In this document: positions 53,153 through 64,000 of the stretch, piece by piece
Layout of the letters: the number at the start of each line of letters is the position of its first letter
Position numbering within the stretch: position 1 is the first letter of the stretch
NCBI RefSeq assembly: GCF_965638725.1
Contig: NC_134953.1
Location: 37,996,854 to 38,060,853, forward strand
Direction: 5' to 3'
Source of the DNA: Aptenodytes patagonicus
Lineage: Eukaryota > Chordata > Aves > Sphenisciformes > Spheniscidae
Length of the DNA: 64,000 nt
Program-made: the position numbers and the translations under genes
Notes under the pieces: model-generated
The model's database searches: none
What the model saw: only the letters and a program-made list of their open reading frames with translations
What the model was told of the DNA's origin: nothing

Positions 53153-54428
53153 TCCCCTGCGCCCCGTCCCGCATCGGCGCCGCGGGCTCTGGCCATGGTG
53201 CTGAAGGCGGCGGCCCGGGCCGGGCCGGGCCGCGGTGCTCCCCCCAGGCCTCCGTGCGCCGCTGCTTCCCCCCCGCCGGGGTTCAGCCTTCGGGGTCCGC
53301 CCTGGCCGGGGACTGGGTCATGGGGAATCCCTCCTGGTGCGGACCCCTGCCCGGTGTGTCTCTCCTCGGACTTGCTGGACCCAGCCCAGGCGCAGGGTAG
53401 CTGTGGAGTGCTTGTGCATTCAGGTGGACTGCAGGCAACATAGCCCAGTCCTGCGGCGAAGGGAGAGGCCAGCTTGGCCCTGGTGCTAACCAGACACTTC
53501 GCAGCTCAGAAAACACATGGGGCTTGGTGGATTTTTGAGAAGCAGTGATCTGTTCTTGTGCACTTGATCCAGTCTCGGTCAATGAACTGTCCCACAGAGA
53601 GGGGCTGCAGGTGCCCCATGCACCTGGGAGAAGGGAGCGAGGGCACCGTGGTGCCCGTGCTGACAAGCAAGGCGAGCAGGTCTCACTTTCTAGTTGAGCT
53701 TTTTTTGAGATCTGCTCTTTCTGCTGCCTCCTGGGACCCGTTCATCCATGCAGAGCCCCACTATTTTGCCTATTCATTGCTTTGAGAAGCAATACCCACA
53801 TTGCTGGAGAAACACAGGCCATGGGGCAAGGTTGAGGACTAGGAAAAGGCAGTGTGTGCCTATCTCTGTGTGTACTGTTATAGTCCTGAACGTGATCTAT
53901 CTGCGTCGTAGATCAGATAGGCAGAATGAAAGACCTAATAGTATTCCTCCCCCTTCCCCCCTTTCTGGCTGAATTGCGTATTGTTTTCATACTCTAACAG
54001 TCTGCAAAGTGCTCCAAGGCCTCTGTGTGTGGCCACAGGCGAAACACCGTGGTTATTTGGGTGATAAAATCATTTAATGTTTTCCCTGCTAGTCCAGCTC
54101 CACTCTGATATCTCCCTACGGGAGGTATCACCTTGCCTTAGCTATCTGCGTGTGCTGCGGGACTGAGGAGGATAACACCACACTCAGTCTGCAAAAGTAG
54201 CATTTTTGCAAAAAATTGTGAAAGGGAGCTCAGGGTCTATATGGGCAAGAAAAGAGGCAAGAAGAGCCTGAGAGCCCCGTGAAGAGCAGGTATTACAAAA
54301 GTCCCAAAAGGTGTTTATACAGCAGTATTTTCAGAAAGTGGTCACTTTAGTAGGTTTTACTGTGTTGCAGATTCTTTTCTCTGGAGGCTTAGGATGCTTC
54401 TGGTCTTCCAGCCGTGGGGCTATATGCT

Positions 54429-54452
54429 GGGGGGGGGGGCGGGGGGGGCGGG
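54429..54452 (+). repeat. Poly-G tract with two C interruptions
   Basis: G runs of about 11, 8 and 3 split by single C bases. It has strong G-quadruplex potential and is a likely site of sequencing error. Confidence 0.85.
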
Positions 54453-57400
54453 TGGATTTACTACCTCTGGAGAACTAGTGACTTCTTTAGGGGCTTGAAT
54501 GCATTTTTTTTTTCTTTGCCTCCACATTATTAGGTTAATCATTGCTTGAACTGGTTGCTATGGTTTTGGCAAACCCATGGAAACTTGATAATGAAGACTG
54601 AAAGACTCCTTTTCCATTTATCTTTTCTCTATGTTTAGTGCATGATGGTCTCATTTCTCTTGATGGGGCTGTCCCAGCGCCAGTGCCCAGCCTTTATAAC
54701 CACGGCTGCTGTAATGGCCTCCGGACTTTTTGATGTGGAAGAAACAGGTGGCCGCTGGGACTGCAACCATTTCAGAGACACCGGCTTGTGCGCTCGCATA
54801 CTTGCAGGTGACGGGTTGAAAACAAACTTAGCCTGGGTGCTGCCAGGTTTGGTTGCTGAAATCCCATGCAAGGCAGACTCAGCTTTTATTTTTGCAGCCA
54901 GGGGAGACCCCCTCACTACAAGCTGATGTTTTCATGCCCCCAACACTCAGTTTTAGGTCTCTCTCTGTTTAGACAAGAAGATTTTTGCATATGTGATATT
55001 ATCCTCTATTACAGAAATAAGGAGGCTTTAAACCTGCCTCCTCCTGAACCTTCCCTCCCCTTCATAGCTGCATTTTGCTGCTGAACTCTGGCTGTAGGGA
55101 TATTCAGCAAACACTGCCCATGCCTCCAAAGTGGAGTCTCCTGCAACTGCCTCACCAATGCTCTGTTCTGCTCAAGGTTAAAATGGGGGATTGAGGATAA
55201 CAAACAGTTGAAAACAGAGCCTGTAAATTATCTGCATGGCTCAGAGAGGCCAGGCTCATTGCCAGGGCCAGGGAAGGGGAAACACCGGAGTCCTTTCCTC
55301 AGCAACAAACTTGTCCCCCTCCTCCTTGCTCCTGGCCGGCTCCCTCGTGTCTGAAGGCTGGCGAGAAAATGAAGGTGATTCCCATAATCCCAGGGCAATT
55401 CCTTTGACCTCAGGCCTCCATTCTGTGCTCTAAATATGGCTTTAAGTGAGTCGCCTCCTGCCCTCTCACATTGTCTGCCTTTGACATTGCAGTCAGGTTT
55501 CCTGGCGGAGGAGGCAGCCGGGGCTGCAAACCACTGCCTGTCCCCTCCACGCCACTGGGAATCAGTGGGGGCTCCTGCAAGCAGAGCAGACTCTCTTGCC
55601 TCGTGCATCGGGGCACCCCGGTGTCCCCTGGAGGTGCTCCTGTGCCAGGCCATGGCAGGATGCTCGGCTGTGGCTGCACGTCCGTCCTCCCGCACCGCCC
55701 GCACGTTTCAGTGTAGCCGCGCTCGCCGGCAGAGAAAAGGCGAAGAATCGGGATTCTTTCACATGGTCAGCCCTCAAAAGTCTGCCTTTCCCCCCCTCCT
55801 CCCAGCTATAATGACAATCCAAAGAGTTCCTGATAGGGTTTTAAAAGATGCTTATTCATTCACCGTCCACCAAGCATGAAAATCCAGCTCATTTGTTCAT
55901 TTGTTGCCATTCTTCACCCAAACGACCCCACAGGGGCTGAAGCCTGTTGCCGAAAACTTGTCACTCACACTTTTAACTTCTTTTTGTTGTACTTCTCTTT
56001 ATTTCATTCTTCTGGGTCCCCACCTCCGCCACCACCCCACCCTCTCCTCCGGTCACAAAGGCAAGTCTGGGAAGCTCTTTAAAGCTGCAGTGCCCCCTTT
56101 TAAAAATCAATACAAAAAAAGCAATAGCTGAAAGGAGATCCCAAGTTTGTGTAAGGAAGGGGGAAACTCCATCCCGTCTGCACAGCCCAGACGGGGAGGG
56201 TGGGAGGGGGGACGGCGCCAGGTGTCAGCGCCCCCAAGCCGCCTTCAAGCCCTGCCTGGGGTTCAGGTGGCACCCTTGCCAAAAGAGTTGGGCCTTTCTG
56301 CATTGAAGGAAATGTAACCTGAATGTTTAAGGGGCTTTTAAGGAGAGGGCAAAGGCATCAACCAAGCAGTGAGCTCCCCAAGGAGCAGTCACTGGCGTGG
56401 CCTCTCTCCCCACAGTATCCTCTCCTCCACTCAGAGGCTTTTCAGCACGTGACTGATGCAGCAGCCCTGCTTTCTAACAAGAACTGACCCAGGGCACATC
56501 TCCCCTTTTGAGCTGTGGGCTTCATAGTGAAGAAGAAAAGGATAAATCAGTGTGTATTTGTATTTGGAACTGGGCTAGGCCGTGCTAACTAACTTCTGAG
56601 CAGGTCCTATCTGCTTGTGAATCCAAGTCCCTGGCTGGCAAACTTAGACTCTTCCCAGCTTAGACTGTTTAGTGATGCTCTGCCTCCCTGGAGGAGGAGG
56701 AGCATGATAACGTCCATGGCATCTTTCTTCATTTCCAGACACACAGTGTCCTCAGGTGGGTTTTATGGCAAAAACTTGGTGTTGGTTTTGCTCGGGTCAT
56801 CCTGCTTCCCTGGTTAATGCTCTGACTGGGGATGCTCCTAGAGAACCCACGCTGGGGCAAGTAGGAGACATGAGTTTGCTGCTGCGCACTTGCTGGCCCC
56901 TCAACAGCTCCATGCACCCTTGTAGTGGTGTCCACTGGGGCATGGGCGAAAGCAGGGTGGTGGGGATGAGGCATCTGGGACCACCTCAGCCCCCCCCATC
57001 ATCGCTGGGTCTCCTGCCCTAGTGAAAGCATAGGGCTTCCCTCCCTGAGGGACACACACAGGTTTTGTGTTTAATGGTCCCCATGGACATTTCTGATTGC
57101 ATTTAATCCCTGCAGCCAGGCGTTGCACAGCTGCAGCCATGAAGGAGCCGTGAAGCTTTTTGCTTTCATTTCAGCCACAGCTGCGAGGTTTTACCTCATT
57201 TTTCCGGGGCCTCAGATGTGATTTTTGCCTGGACTTTGTGCAGTTCTGCCTGGAGCGGGCCCCAGCGTGAGGAATCATGTCTCCATCTTCACCCTGAAGG
57301 ATGTGGATGAAGCATGGGCTCCTCACTCAGGCTCAGCTCATTATTTCAGATAGCAATCACAGCGAAATTACCTCCCCCTCCCTTCCCACCCTGTGTATGC

Positions 57401-58861
57401 AAGTGGAGCTCGTTTACTCTCTTCCTCAGTCTTCAGTACCCAAATTTCAGTGGAAAATGCTGCCACCAATATACCCAGGTATAAAGGCACCTGCCTGCTC
57501 ATACTCCCCTCCCCAGGGCAGGGGCACTGGCAGGAGCTGAAGGGAAAAAGAAAAACCCTCTCCCTGTCACCTCCCAGGTACCAATCCATCATCCCCAGAC
57601 GCTGGGCACCAGTGGCCCAAGCCCTCCCGCTCCCTCCCTGGGCAGGTCGTTTCAGCTGCCGAGACCTTGCTCTCGTGGGACAGGGGGAAGATTAATGGGG
57701 CAGGTGCTGGTGCCCAGAGCTGGCCCTTGCCCTGATAAGGTGGGAGCTGAGATAGCACTGGGTCAATACTCGGCGGTGGCCACCTGGAGCTGTGGCTGGA
57801 GCTGCCTGAGGGACTCCAGGGAGGAGAGGACCCTGGGGGTCCTTTGCCCCGCATGGTCCAGCTGTGTCCCACGGGTGATGCAGCTGCCGTACCCTGCCAC
57901 AGCCCGCTGTGCTGGCGGGGACCCCCTGCTTCTGGCCAGACCCCCAGCCTCCCCTGGCCATCTGCTCCCCCTACCCACTCCCGCCCATTGGCTTTCACCA
58001 CGCAGCCCGGCTACCGGGGAAAAGCCAAGGTTTCAGCCTCCCCTGCCGTTAATAATTCCCGAGGGAGTGCAGCGTTCCCATTTATCACCCTTCCTTTAAA
58101 ACCCAGCTGTTATTCATGTGTGTGCCCCCCCCCCCCTTGCTTTTCCCAGTGCGCTGCTATGCCCTCGCTGCATCCCGTGATGCCCCAATGTCCCTGCATT
58201 TGGGCAGGAGGGGGTTTTGTGCTTGAGGAGGTCCTCCCATCAAATCCCCCCCTGATTAGGTGCCAGAGTTTGGAGATAAATGGTACTGCTGGCGGCATGC
58301 ATTAAAACTGTGAAAGGGCACCTGTTGCTGGAAAAAACTGCAACCAAGTGTTAGCTGAAATCTTTTGTGGTTTGAAACTGCTCCTTTGGTAATAAACCTT
58401 GATGTGGTTGATCCTCACCTGCTCCTGGAACTGAGTTTCATCAAGTACTCGGTGGTGGGTGGATGCCCCGGAAAGAGCCTGCCAAATTTTATTACAATAT
58501 TTTCTTTCAGGAGCAGCGTGCTCCTGGCTGCAGGTTATTTATCCCGCTGCCATCCGGCTCTGTACCTGTGAGATGCTCCTGCCCTGCCTGGCTCACTTTG
58601 GGCCACTTTACATTTATCTCAGTGACGTGGGAGACTTACAGATGGGACCCCGGGGGTGCAAACAGCAACTGTCTTTTTAACTAAATTTTTTGTGTGCACT
58701 TCAGCAGCCTTGCCATCCTATGGTTTGGCTTTTGCAATATCACAAGAGGACTTTTTGGGAGGGCTTTCTTGTTTTCCCATGGTCTGTCCCTGCTCTCCCG
58801 CGGGACACGGTGCTGTCCTGGCTGCCCTGCGCCGGGCTGCACGGCCGATTAGGGATCCCCT

Positions 58862-58985
58862 TTGTCACCTAATTGGATTTTTCTCCCCTTGTTAGCCCGC
58901 AATGAAAATGTCATGGGCGGCAGGGAGGTGCCCATTCATCTTGAATTAAATTCGGTCGCCTCTTGGGTGAGCCGCGCCACTATTC
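58862..58985. promoter_or_regulatory. Candidate conserved non-coding block
   Basis: Mixed-composition block with homeodomain-like CTAATTGG and TGAATTAAATT words and little low complexity. It differs in texture from its GC-rich flanks. Proposed by eye only. Confidence 0.2.
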
Positions 58986-61900
58986 ACCCCACTGCAGGCA
59001 GCTGCTGCTCACCAGGGGATGCAATTGGGGGTCCTGCTCCTGCAGCCACCCCGGGGCCGGCCGTGATGCTGGGGAAAGGGGAAAATACCCAGGCTTGGAC
59101 AGACACAAGAAAGGCTGGGGTCTGTGCAGCCCCCGGTTTCTCTCTCCGGGTGGTCCCCATGGCTTGCTGGGGGATTTTTGGCCGCAGCTGGCGTGCGGGC
59201 CATGCACGGCGGTGTGTTGCCAGGAGGTGGTGCTGGGATCCCACGCCCTTGGCCTTGGCCGGACACGGGCCAGGACGCCAGGCTTCGGGCGTGCTGTGTT
59301 TTCCAGGGAGCCATCGGTTGTGGGGGGCTGTGAGGGGCGGGGGGAGGCGATGGTGGGTCATGGCTGGCAAGGCAGGAGCCCTCTGCAAGGTCTCGATGGA
59401 AAACCAGGGAGCCATGGATCAAACCGGGAAGGACCCTTCCCTGGGAGAAGCATGCCCCGTTCCCAGTGCCCGCGGGTGTTACTCCAGCATCCTCCTCGCA
59501 CACCTTTTGTGAAGCCAATCTGAGGTGTTTTACTACCTCTGAAACACAGCTAATTTTGATTCTGCTCTCTGCAAATCGCCTGCAGAAACAAGCCAACCCC
59601 ATGCAGGGAGTCTGGGGATGCTTTTGTTTTTTTCCAAAAGTAAGAGGACTTGAACAAAAATGCGGAGAAGTTGTTGGAAGGACAAATCACAACTTATGCC
59701 TAAAGAGCAATATTTTGGGGAGGTTTTTGGTCCCTTGCTGCTCTGACATTGCCTAAGCCTGCCCATGAACCCCCAAACCCCACTGTGGTGCAGGGGGGGT
59801 CCCTGGGCAAACCATGCTGCAGCCAGAATGGGTTAGAGATGGTTTCTTATCTGAGCTTTTGCACTCCGGGCTGTGGCAGGGTATTTCATGAAAGGCAATT
59901 AAAGAGCTGTCAGCCCCAGAGGGCAGCTCAGCTCTCAAAGTGGGGCTCAGGTCAGGCCTTCTTGGCCACAAGGTGCTGGGAGCGAGAAAGTGATGTAGAG
60001 GAGATGGGAAATGGGCTCTGCCATGGGATGGGTCCGAGCCAAGCCCTTGGGGCCATCTGGGGGTGAGCCCAGCTACGTAGGTGCTATGTAGTCCCTGGTA
60101 TGTGATGTTAAATAAGAAAGAGCAGTGGTTTTTTTTAATACACCATATGACCAGAGAAGGTGAAGTTATGTGCAGCAAACAATGGTGTTGATAACTTTTT
60201 CCGTTCTTCGCTTTCCTGTGAGTAAACATCTATTCTTCTTACTTTTATAAAAGCATTCAGCATGGGAGTGTGAAGCGGTCAGGATTGTTTCTGTCCTGAC
60301 TGGATGCCTCCCAGCCGGGGAAAGACTTTTCCTGTTGCCTGCCCAAATTCCTCCTCAGTGATCTGCTAAAGCCCAGGGCGGCTTTGCCTTTCCCTGACCG
60401 TGCTTGCACCCGAAAACGTCCCTAACCTAAACTTAAAGCAGATGAAAGAGCTGTGGGTCTCCCAAGGGAGAATTTATGATCTGCAAACAGACGGATACTG
60501 GCAAAACGTTTTTTTCTTGCTCTCCTGCCCTTTCTGCTGCTGACATATATATTTGGAGAGACACTTGGAAAAATGCGGCCCTGAGCGTAGTGTCCCCAGG
60601 GGGGCTTTCTGAGTTTGCAGGGGTTCACCAGTGCCGCAAGCAGGCGATGGGCAGGGAGGAGGAAGAAGGGGTCCATGGGGGCGTCGGGAAGGGAAGGCCA
60701 TTAATTTCCTTACTCAAATGGCTTCTGCCAATGCTGCCTGGGAACTGGGGTCCTCAAAATCCACCCTATGGGAAAGCAAAGCCAAGCGATGCAGGTGAGC
60801 GCCCCGCTGCCTTGGCCCACAACCCAATTGCGTCAGTGGTTGAGCTGCGAAGCTGGGGCTCCTGCTCCAAGATATTTTTATTGCCTGGGAACCAGGCTGA
60901 GGAAAGGTGTGGCCTGGTCTTTTTTTTTCCTTCCCCCCTTTATTTGGCCAATGGAGATGGCTTACATTTTGGAGCAGCGCGATGGGCTCTGCTCTGCAGA
61001 CAGCTCCGTGCAATTCACAGGGCCACAGAGACACTGCTCATCATCCTCTTTCCCCCAAATAGTTATTTTTCGCATCCCCTGACGGTGTTAAAAATGAATG
61101 CATCTGGTTCCCCTGGAGCAGAAGGTGGAGGAATGCTGGGGAGCCCTGGGCGGGGCGAGGGGGGGCATGCTTCCCGGCTCCCTGCAGGAAGGAGCTGCTG
61201 CCGGCAGCCTTAAAACAGGTTGGTGCGTCACGGCCAGTTGTTTCTTGGCACACGCTGGGAAACCCCAAATATGCTACAGGACAATACATCAAGAGGGCGA
61301 GGGAAAACAATAATATCTCAGGAAGCAGCCCGGGATACTGCAGGGGAGAAGCCTGATTTAGACTGTTTCCTGGCCTCAAGGTCCATGCCATGGTGTGGCC
61401 GTGGCTGTCCCGGTTGTACCTGTCACTGGAGGGGATGAGTGAGACCATTTGCGGCTCCCTGCACACTTCTTAAGCTACTTATTTGCCAGTTATTTATTAT
61501 TTTGGCAAGTTGTTTGTTTCTTGCATTTGTGCTATTTGCAAGCAGCCTGGCCCATGCAGAAATGAGCTCTGCTGCTGGAGAGGGGGGGAAATGCTGGAGG
61601 AGGTGCCTTGGGGGCGAAAAAATATGCATTTCTTATAGCACTGGTCAAATTTGCCTCCCGTGGCTGCTCACCTGAGCTTGTCCCCTGACGATGCTGCCAC
61701 TTGTCCTTCTACCTCTCCTGGCTTTGGCATGGAGACTCCCGTGGGAGGGCAGTGTGTCTGGCCCCTCACCTGCTCTTCTCTTTAGAGATTGCAGAAAATC
61801 AGGAGAAGGTAACTTTATGGTCAGCCTTTTTCCGAGCCCCTTTTGCATTCACCTGCAAATGCCATGTGGGCAACCAGCAATGGGACTGCAGTGGTCTGAG

Positions 61901-64000
61901 CCACCCTGTCCCCTCATGCCTGCCATGGGGCATCTCTGCCACCAACTCTTCACCGACTCTCATCTCTCGTTATTGCACCCAAACCGCTGGCCCTGGTAAG
62001 GCCGTGGCAATGACCTGGCTTTGCTGCAGAAGCAGGGAATTGCAGAAAGCAAATTAAAACTACAAGCAGGTGAGAGTGGAAGGGGCTGTGCTGCCTTCCC
62101 TGCTGCTCCCCTGTACTTTTCACCCCGGCAAGTTCAGCCCCGTAAAACACAGATGGGGGATCCCCATGGCTTCTTGATTACTGTTGGTGTAACCCCTTGC
62201 AGGAAAATCTTGCCAGTGGAAACAGGGTTTGGCAAGGCCTGAAGCGGGGTCAGGGAGCAGCGTCTATAGGGGTTTTTGCTATAGGGCATTTTGGTGTAAA
62301 GCACTGTTTCCATCCTTGGACCCCTGGGTTCCTCCAGGATACCCTGGCACAGCCCTGCTCTGTCAGAGACCTTGGAGGGGCACCAGCCAGGTAGGGGCTG
62401 GCTCAGCATTTTCATATTTCTAGAAGCCAGATTGTTTTCCCAAATCTTTATATATATTAAAAAAATGATTTAAAAAAATTAAGATTAAAAAAAAAAGGTC
62501 TTGGCCATGGGACCTAGCTCTTCGGGGCCAAACCGTGTGGCCTCCACCAGAGCAACATGGGATGGGTTCCCACCACAGCAGAGCTCCCCGAGCCAGCCGG
62601 CAGTGCAGCCTGCTGGGCAGGGTTTTAAAGCCTTCATGGTTTGGAAAGAAGAAATCAGTAAGATGGGTGTACTTCAGCCAATAATGCACAGCAACACAAA
62701 TTTGATCTAGTATTTGTATTAAAATAGAAGTTAGAGAGCCCTTTCTCGACTCTTATTACTCTTTATATGTCTTTCTTGAATTTATTCACTCCAGTCAGCA
62801 TTCCTAAGTAGCTTTTTTTTTCTTATTTTTCAACAGAAAAATGTTTTCACCTGGACTAAATGGCTCTGCTCCTGCTCTGTGAGAGTCTGGGGGCTTGTAA
62901 AGGCTCTGACAAGCCGATGGGCTGGGTTTCGGGGCTGAGTCACGGCAGGCTGCACCAAACCTCTGCCAAGGGCTCCCCACCGCACCTCACAGGGTTCACG
63001 CAGAGGGGCTTTGCTGTGTTCCTGAAAGGCTGAGAAATGCCTATTGGCCAGCCGGAGGCTTTTCCTGCCCCGCTGAGATGGGATGGAAGCTCCTTTCCCA
63101 TGGAGGGGCCCCGTGCCTTCCAGTATTTCCCCCCAATTACTTTAATTTCCCTCCCCACCCTTTTTCTGTAACTCTGCTGTGCCGTTTGTGATGATGAAAA
63201 CTATTTTAGTGCCCAAAGAAAAAAAAGACCCTGGAAATCAAAGTCTCTTTTTAGAGTTTCTCGGAATTGGAGCGGCTGGGGACTAATAAAATCCCAAGTT
63301 ACGAAGTGTCGTGGAGGTTGAAACCCTCCCACTTGTCCCACAACGAGGGCGAAACAGGGATCCATTCATCGCGGGGCCATCTCCTATGGAAAAGCTGAGA
63401 GGAGAGCCTGGTGATACACGCGGCACCGGTGGAAAGGCAAGGAATAGGCCGGGCTTTGTAGGAGGTGCTGCAGCCCGGGCTGGGTGGAGAGGTGGCTTTG
63501 GTGATGCTGGGATCTGCTGGACCTGGCTGGGACCAGACTTTGGATCCGCTGAATTGGCAGCAGCCAAGGGAACAGCCAGCGGCCCCACAGCCAGAGCAGC
63601 CACTTTCCCTGCACTTTGGGACTTGGCTTGTACCCCAGCTGAACTTTATTTGCCAGGCAGGGCAAATAAAGAGGCTTTTTGCCCTGAGTCCCTGCCCTAC
63701 GGTTACTGCAACATGCTCAGCCTGCCATCGAACACTCTGCCATGCAAAGATGAGTTTTGGTCTATGCTTTGGGGACGGGCAAAGAACGGCTGTGTGCACT
63801 AATCCTGTGCTGGATTTAACTGCCCAGCGGGGCTGGGTGCAGGATTAACCAGGGCATGGTGAAACACAGTGCAATGGGTATGCACAGCACAGGGCCAGAG
63901 GGCACTGTGAGTCCCCCGAGGACAAGCCCCAGCAGGGCCAGGACCCCTGGATTAGTTATCAGTTGCATCTCTGTGTGTTGAGCCTTGAGGGCACTAATTG

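Larger units (their letters stand above)
53300..64000. other. Intergenic sequence downstream of NEUROG3
   Basis: No gene supported over 10.7 kb. The frames seen are short or compositional and lack splice-flanked homology. Contents: a poly-G tract (54429-54452), a poly-C run near 58126-58137, a few AT-leaning blocks that look constrained (for example 55795-55900, 58030-58110, 58862-58985, 61465-61560) and simple A/T runs near 62455-62500. Any regulatory role, presumably toward NEUROG3, is untested. Confidence 0.55.

Noticed and set aside
54635-54926. Frames of 93-94 codons open on both strands over the same 280 bases
   Set aside because: Sense and antisense openness is unusual but explained by composition. 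No splice sites or homology.

Overview
The window is vertebrate nuclear DNA, most likely avian and at least sauropsid. It has multi-exon genes with GT-AG introns, compact introns, an old CR1-type LINE remnant and a very GC-rich developmental gene. There are no bacterial operons, CRISPR arrays or transferred islands. From translated exons I recognise three genes, in the order known from human chromosome 10q22: TACR2 (minus strand, coding exons between 4601 and 13902), TSPAN15 (plus strand, coding exons between 19294 and 37149) and NEUROG3 (plus strand, coding 50975-51523). All coding exons of all three genes lie inside the window. The assembled open frames are 380, 295 and 182 residues and every junction keeps frame.

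Layout. 1-4600 is non-coding sequence downstream of TACR2. In human, HK1 ends tail-to-tail with TACR2 here, but I see no HK1 coding exon. 4601-13902 holds the five TACR2 exons. 13945-19293 is the head-to-head interval between TACR2 and TSPAN15, ending in a CpG-rich promoter. 19294-37149 holds eight TSPAN15 exons, followed by a 3' UTR to about 37945. 37950-47640 is intergenic. From about 47.65 kb to 53.3 kb the sequence becomes extremely GC-rich and contains NEUROG3 with its TATA promoter, short 5' UTR intron and AT-rich 3' UTR. 53.3-64 kb is intergenic with no recognisable gene.

Function. The genes are neighbours by descent and do not form an operon. TACR2 encodes the neurokinin A receptor (NK2R), a Gq-coupled GPCR. 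TSPAN15 is a TspanC8 tetraspanin that escorts the protease ADAM10. NEUROG3 is the bHLH factor that starts endocrine differentiation in pancreas and gut. The most interesting non-coding signals surround NEUROG3: a G-quadruplex, GATA, SOX and TATA array; a three-fold CATCTG E-box cluster 2.7-2.8 kb upstream; a forkhead-rich AT island 2 kb upstream; a near-perfect SOX-POU composite site 1.25 kb downstream; and a NEUROG3 orientation that differs from what I know of mammals. I found no previously undescribed system beyond these cis-regulatory and structural observations.
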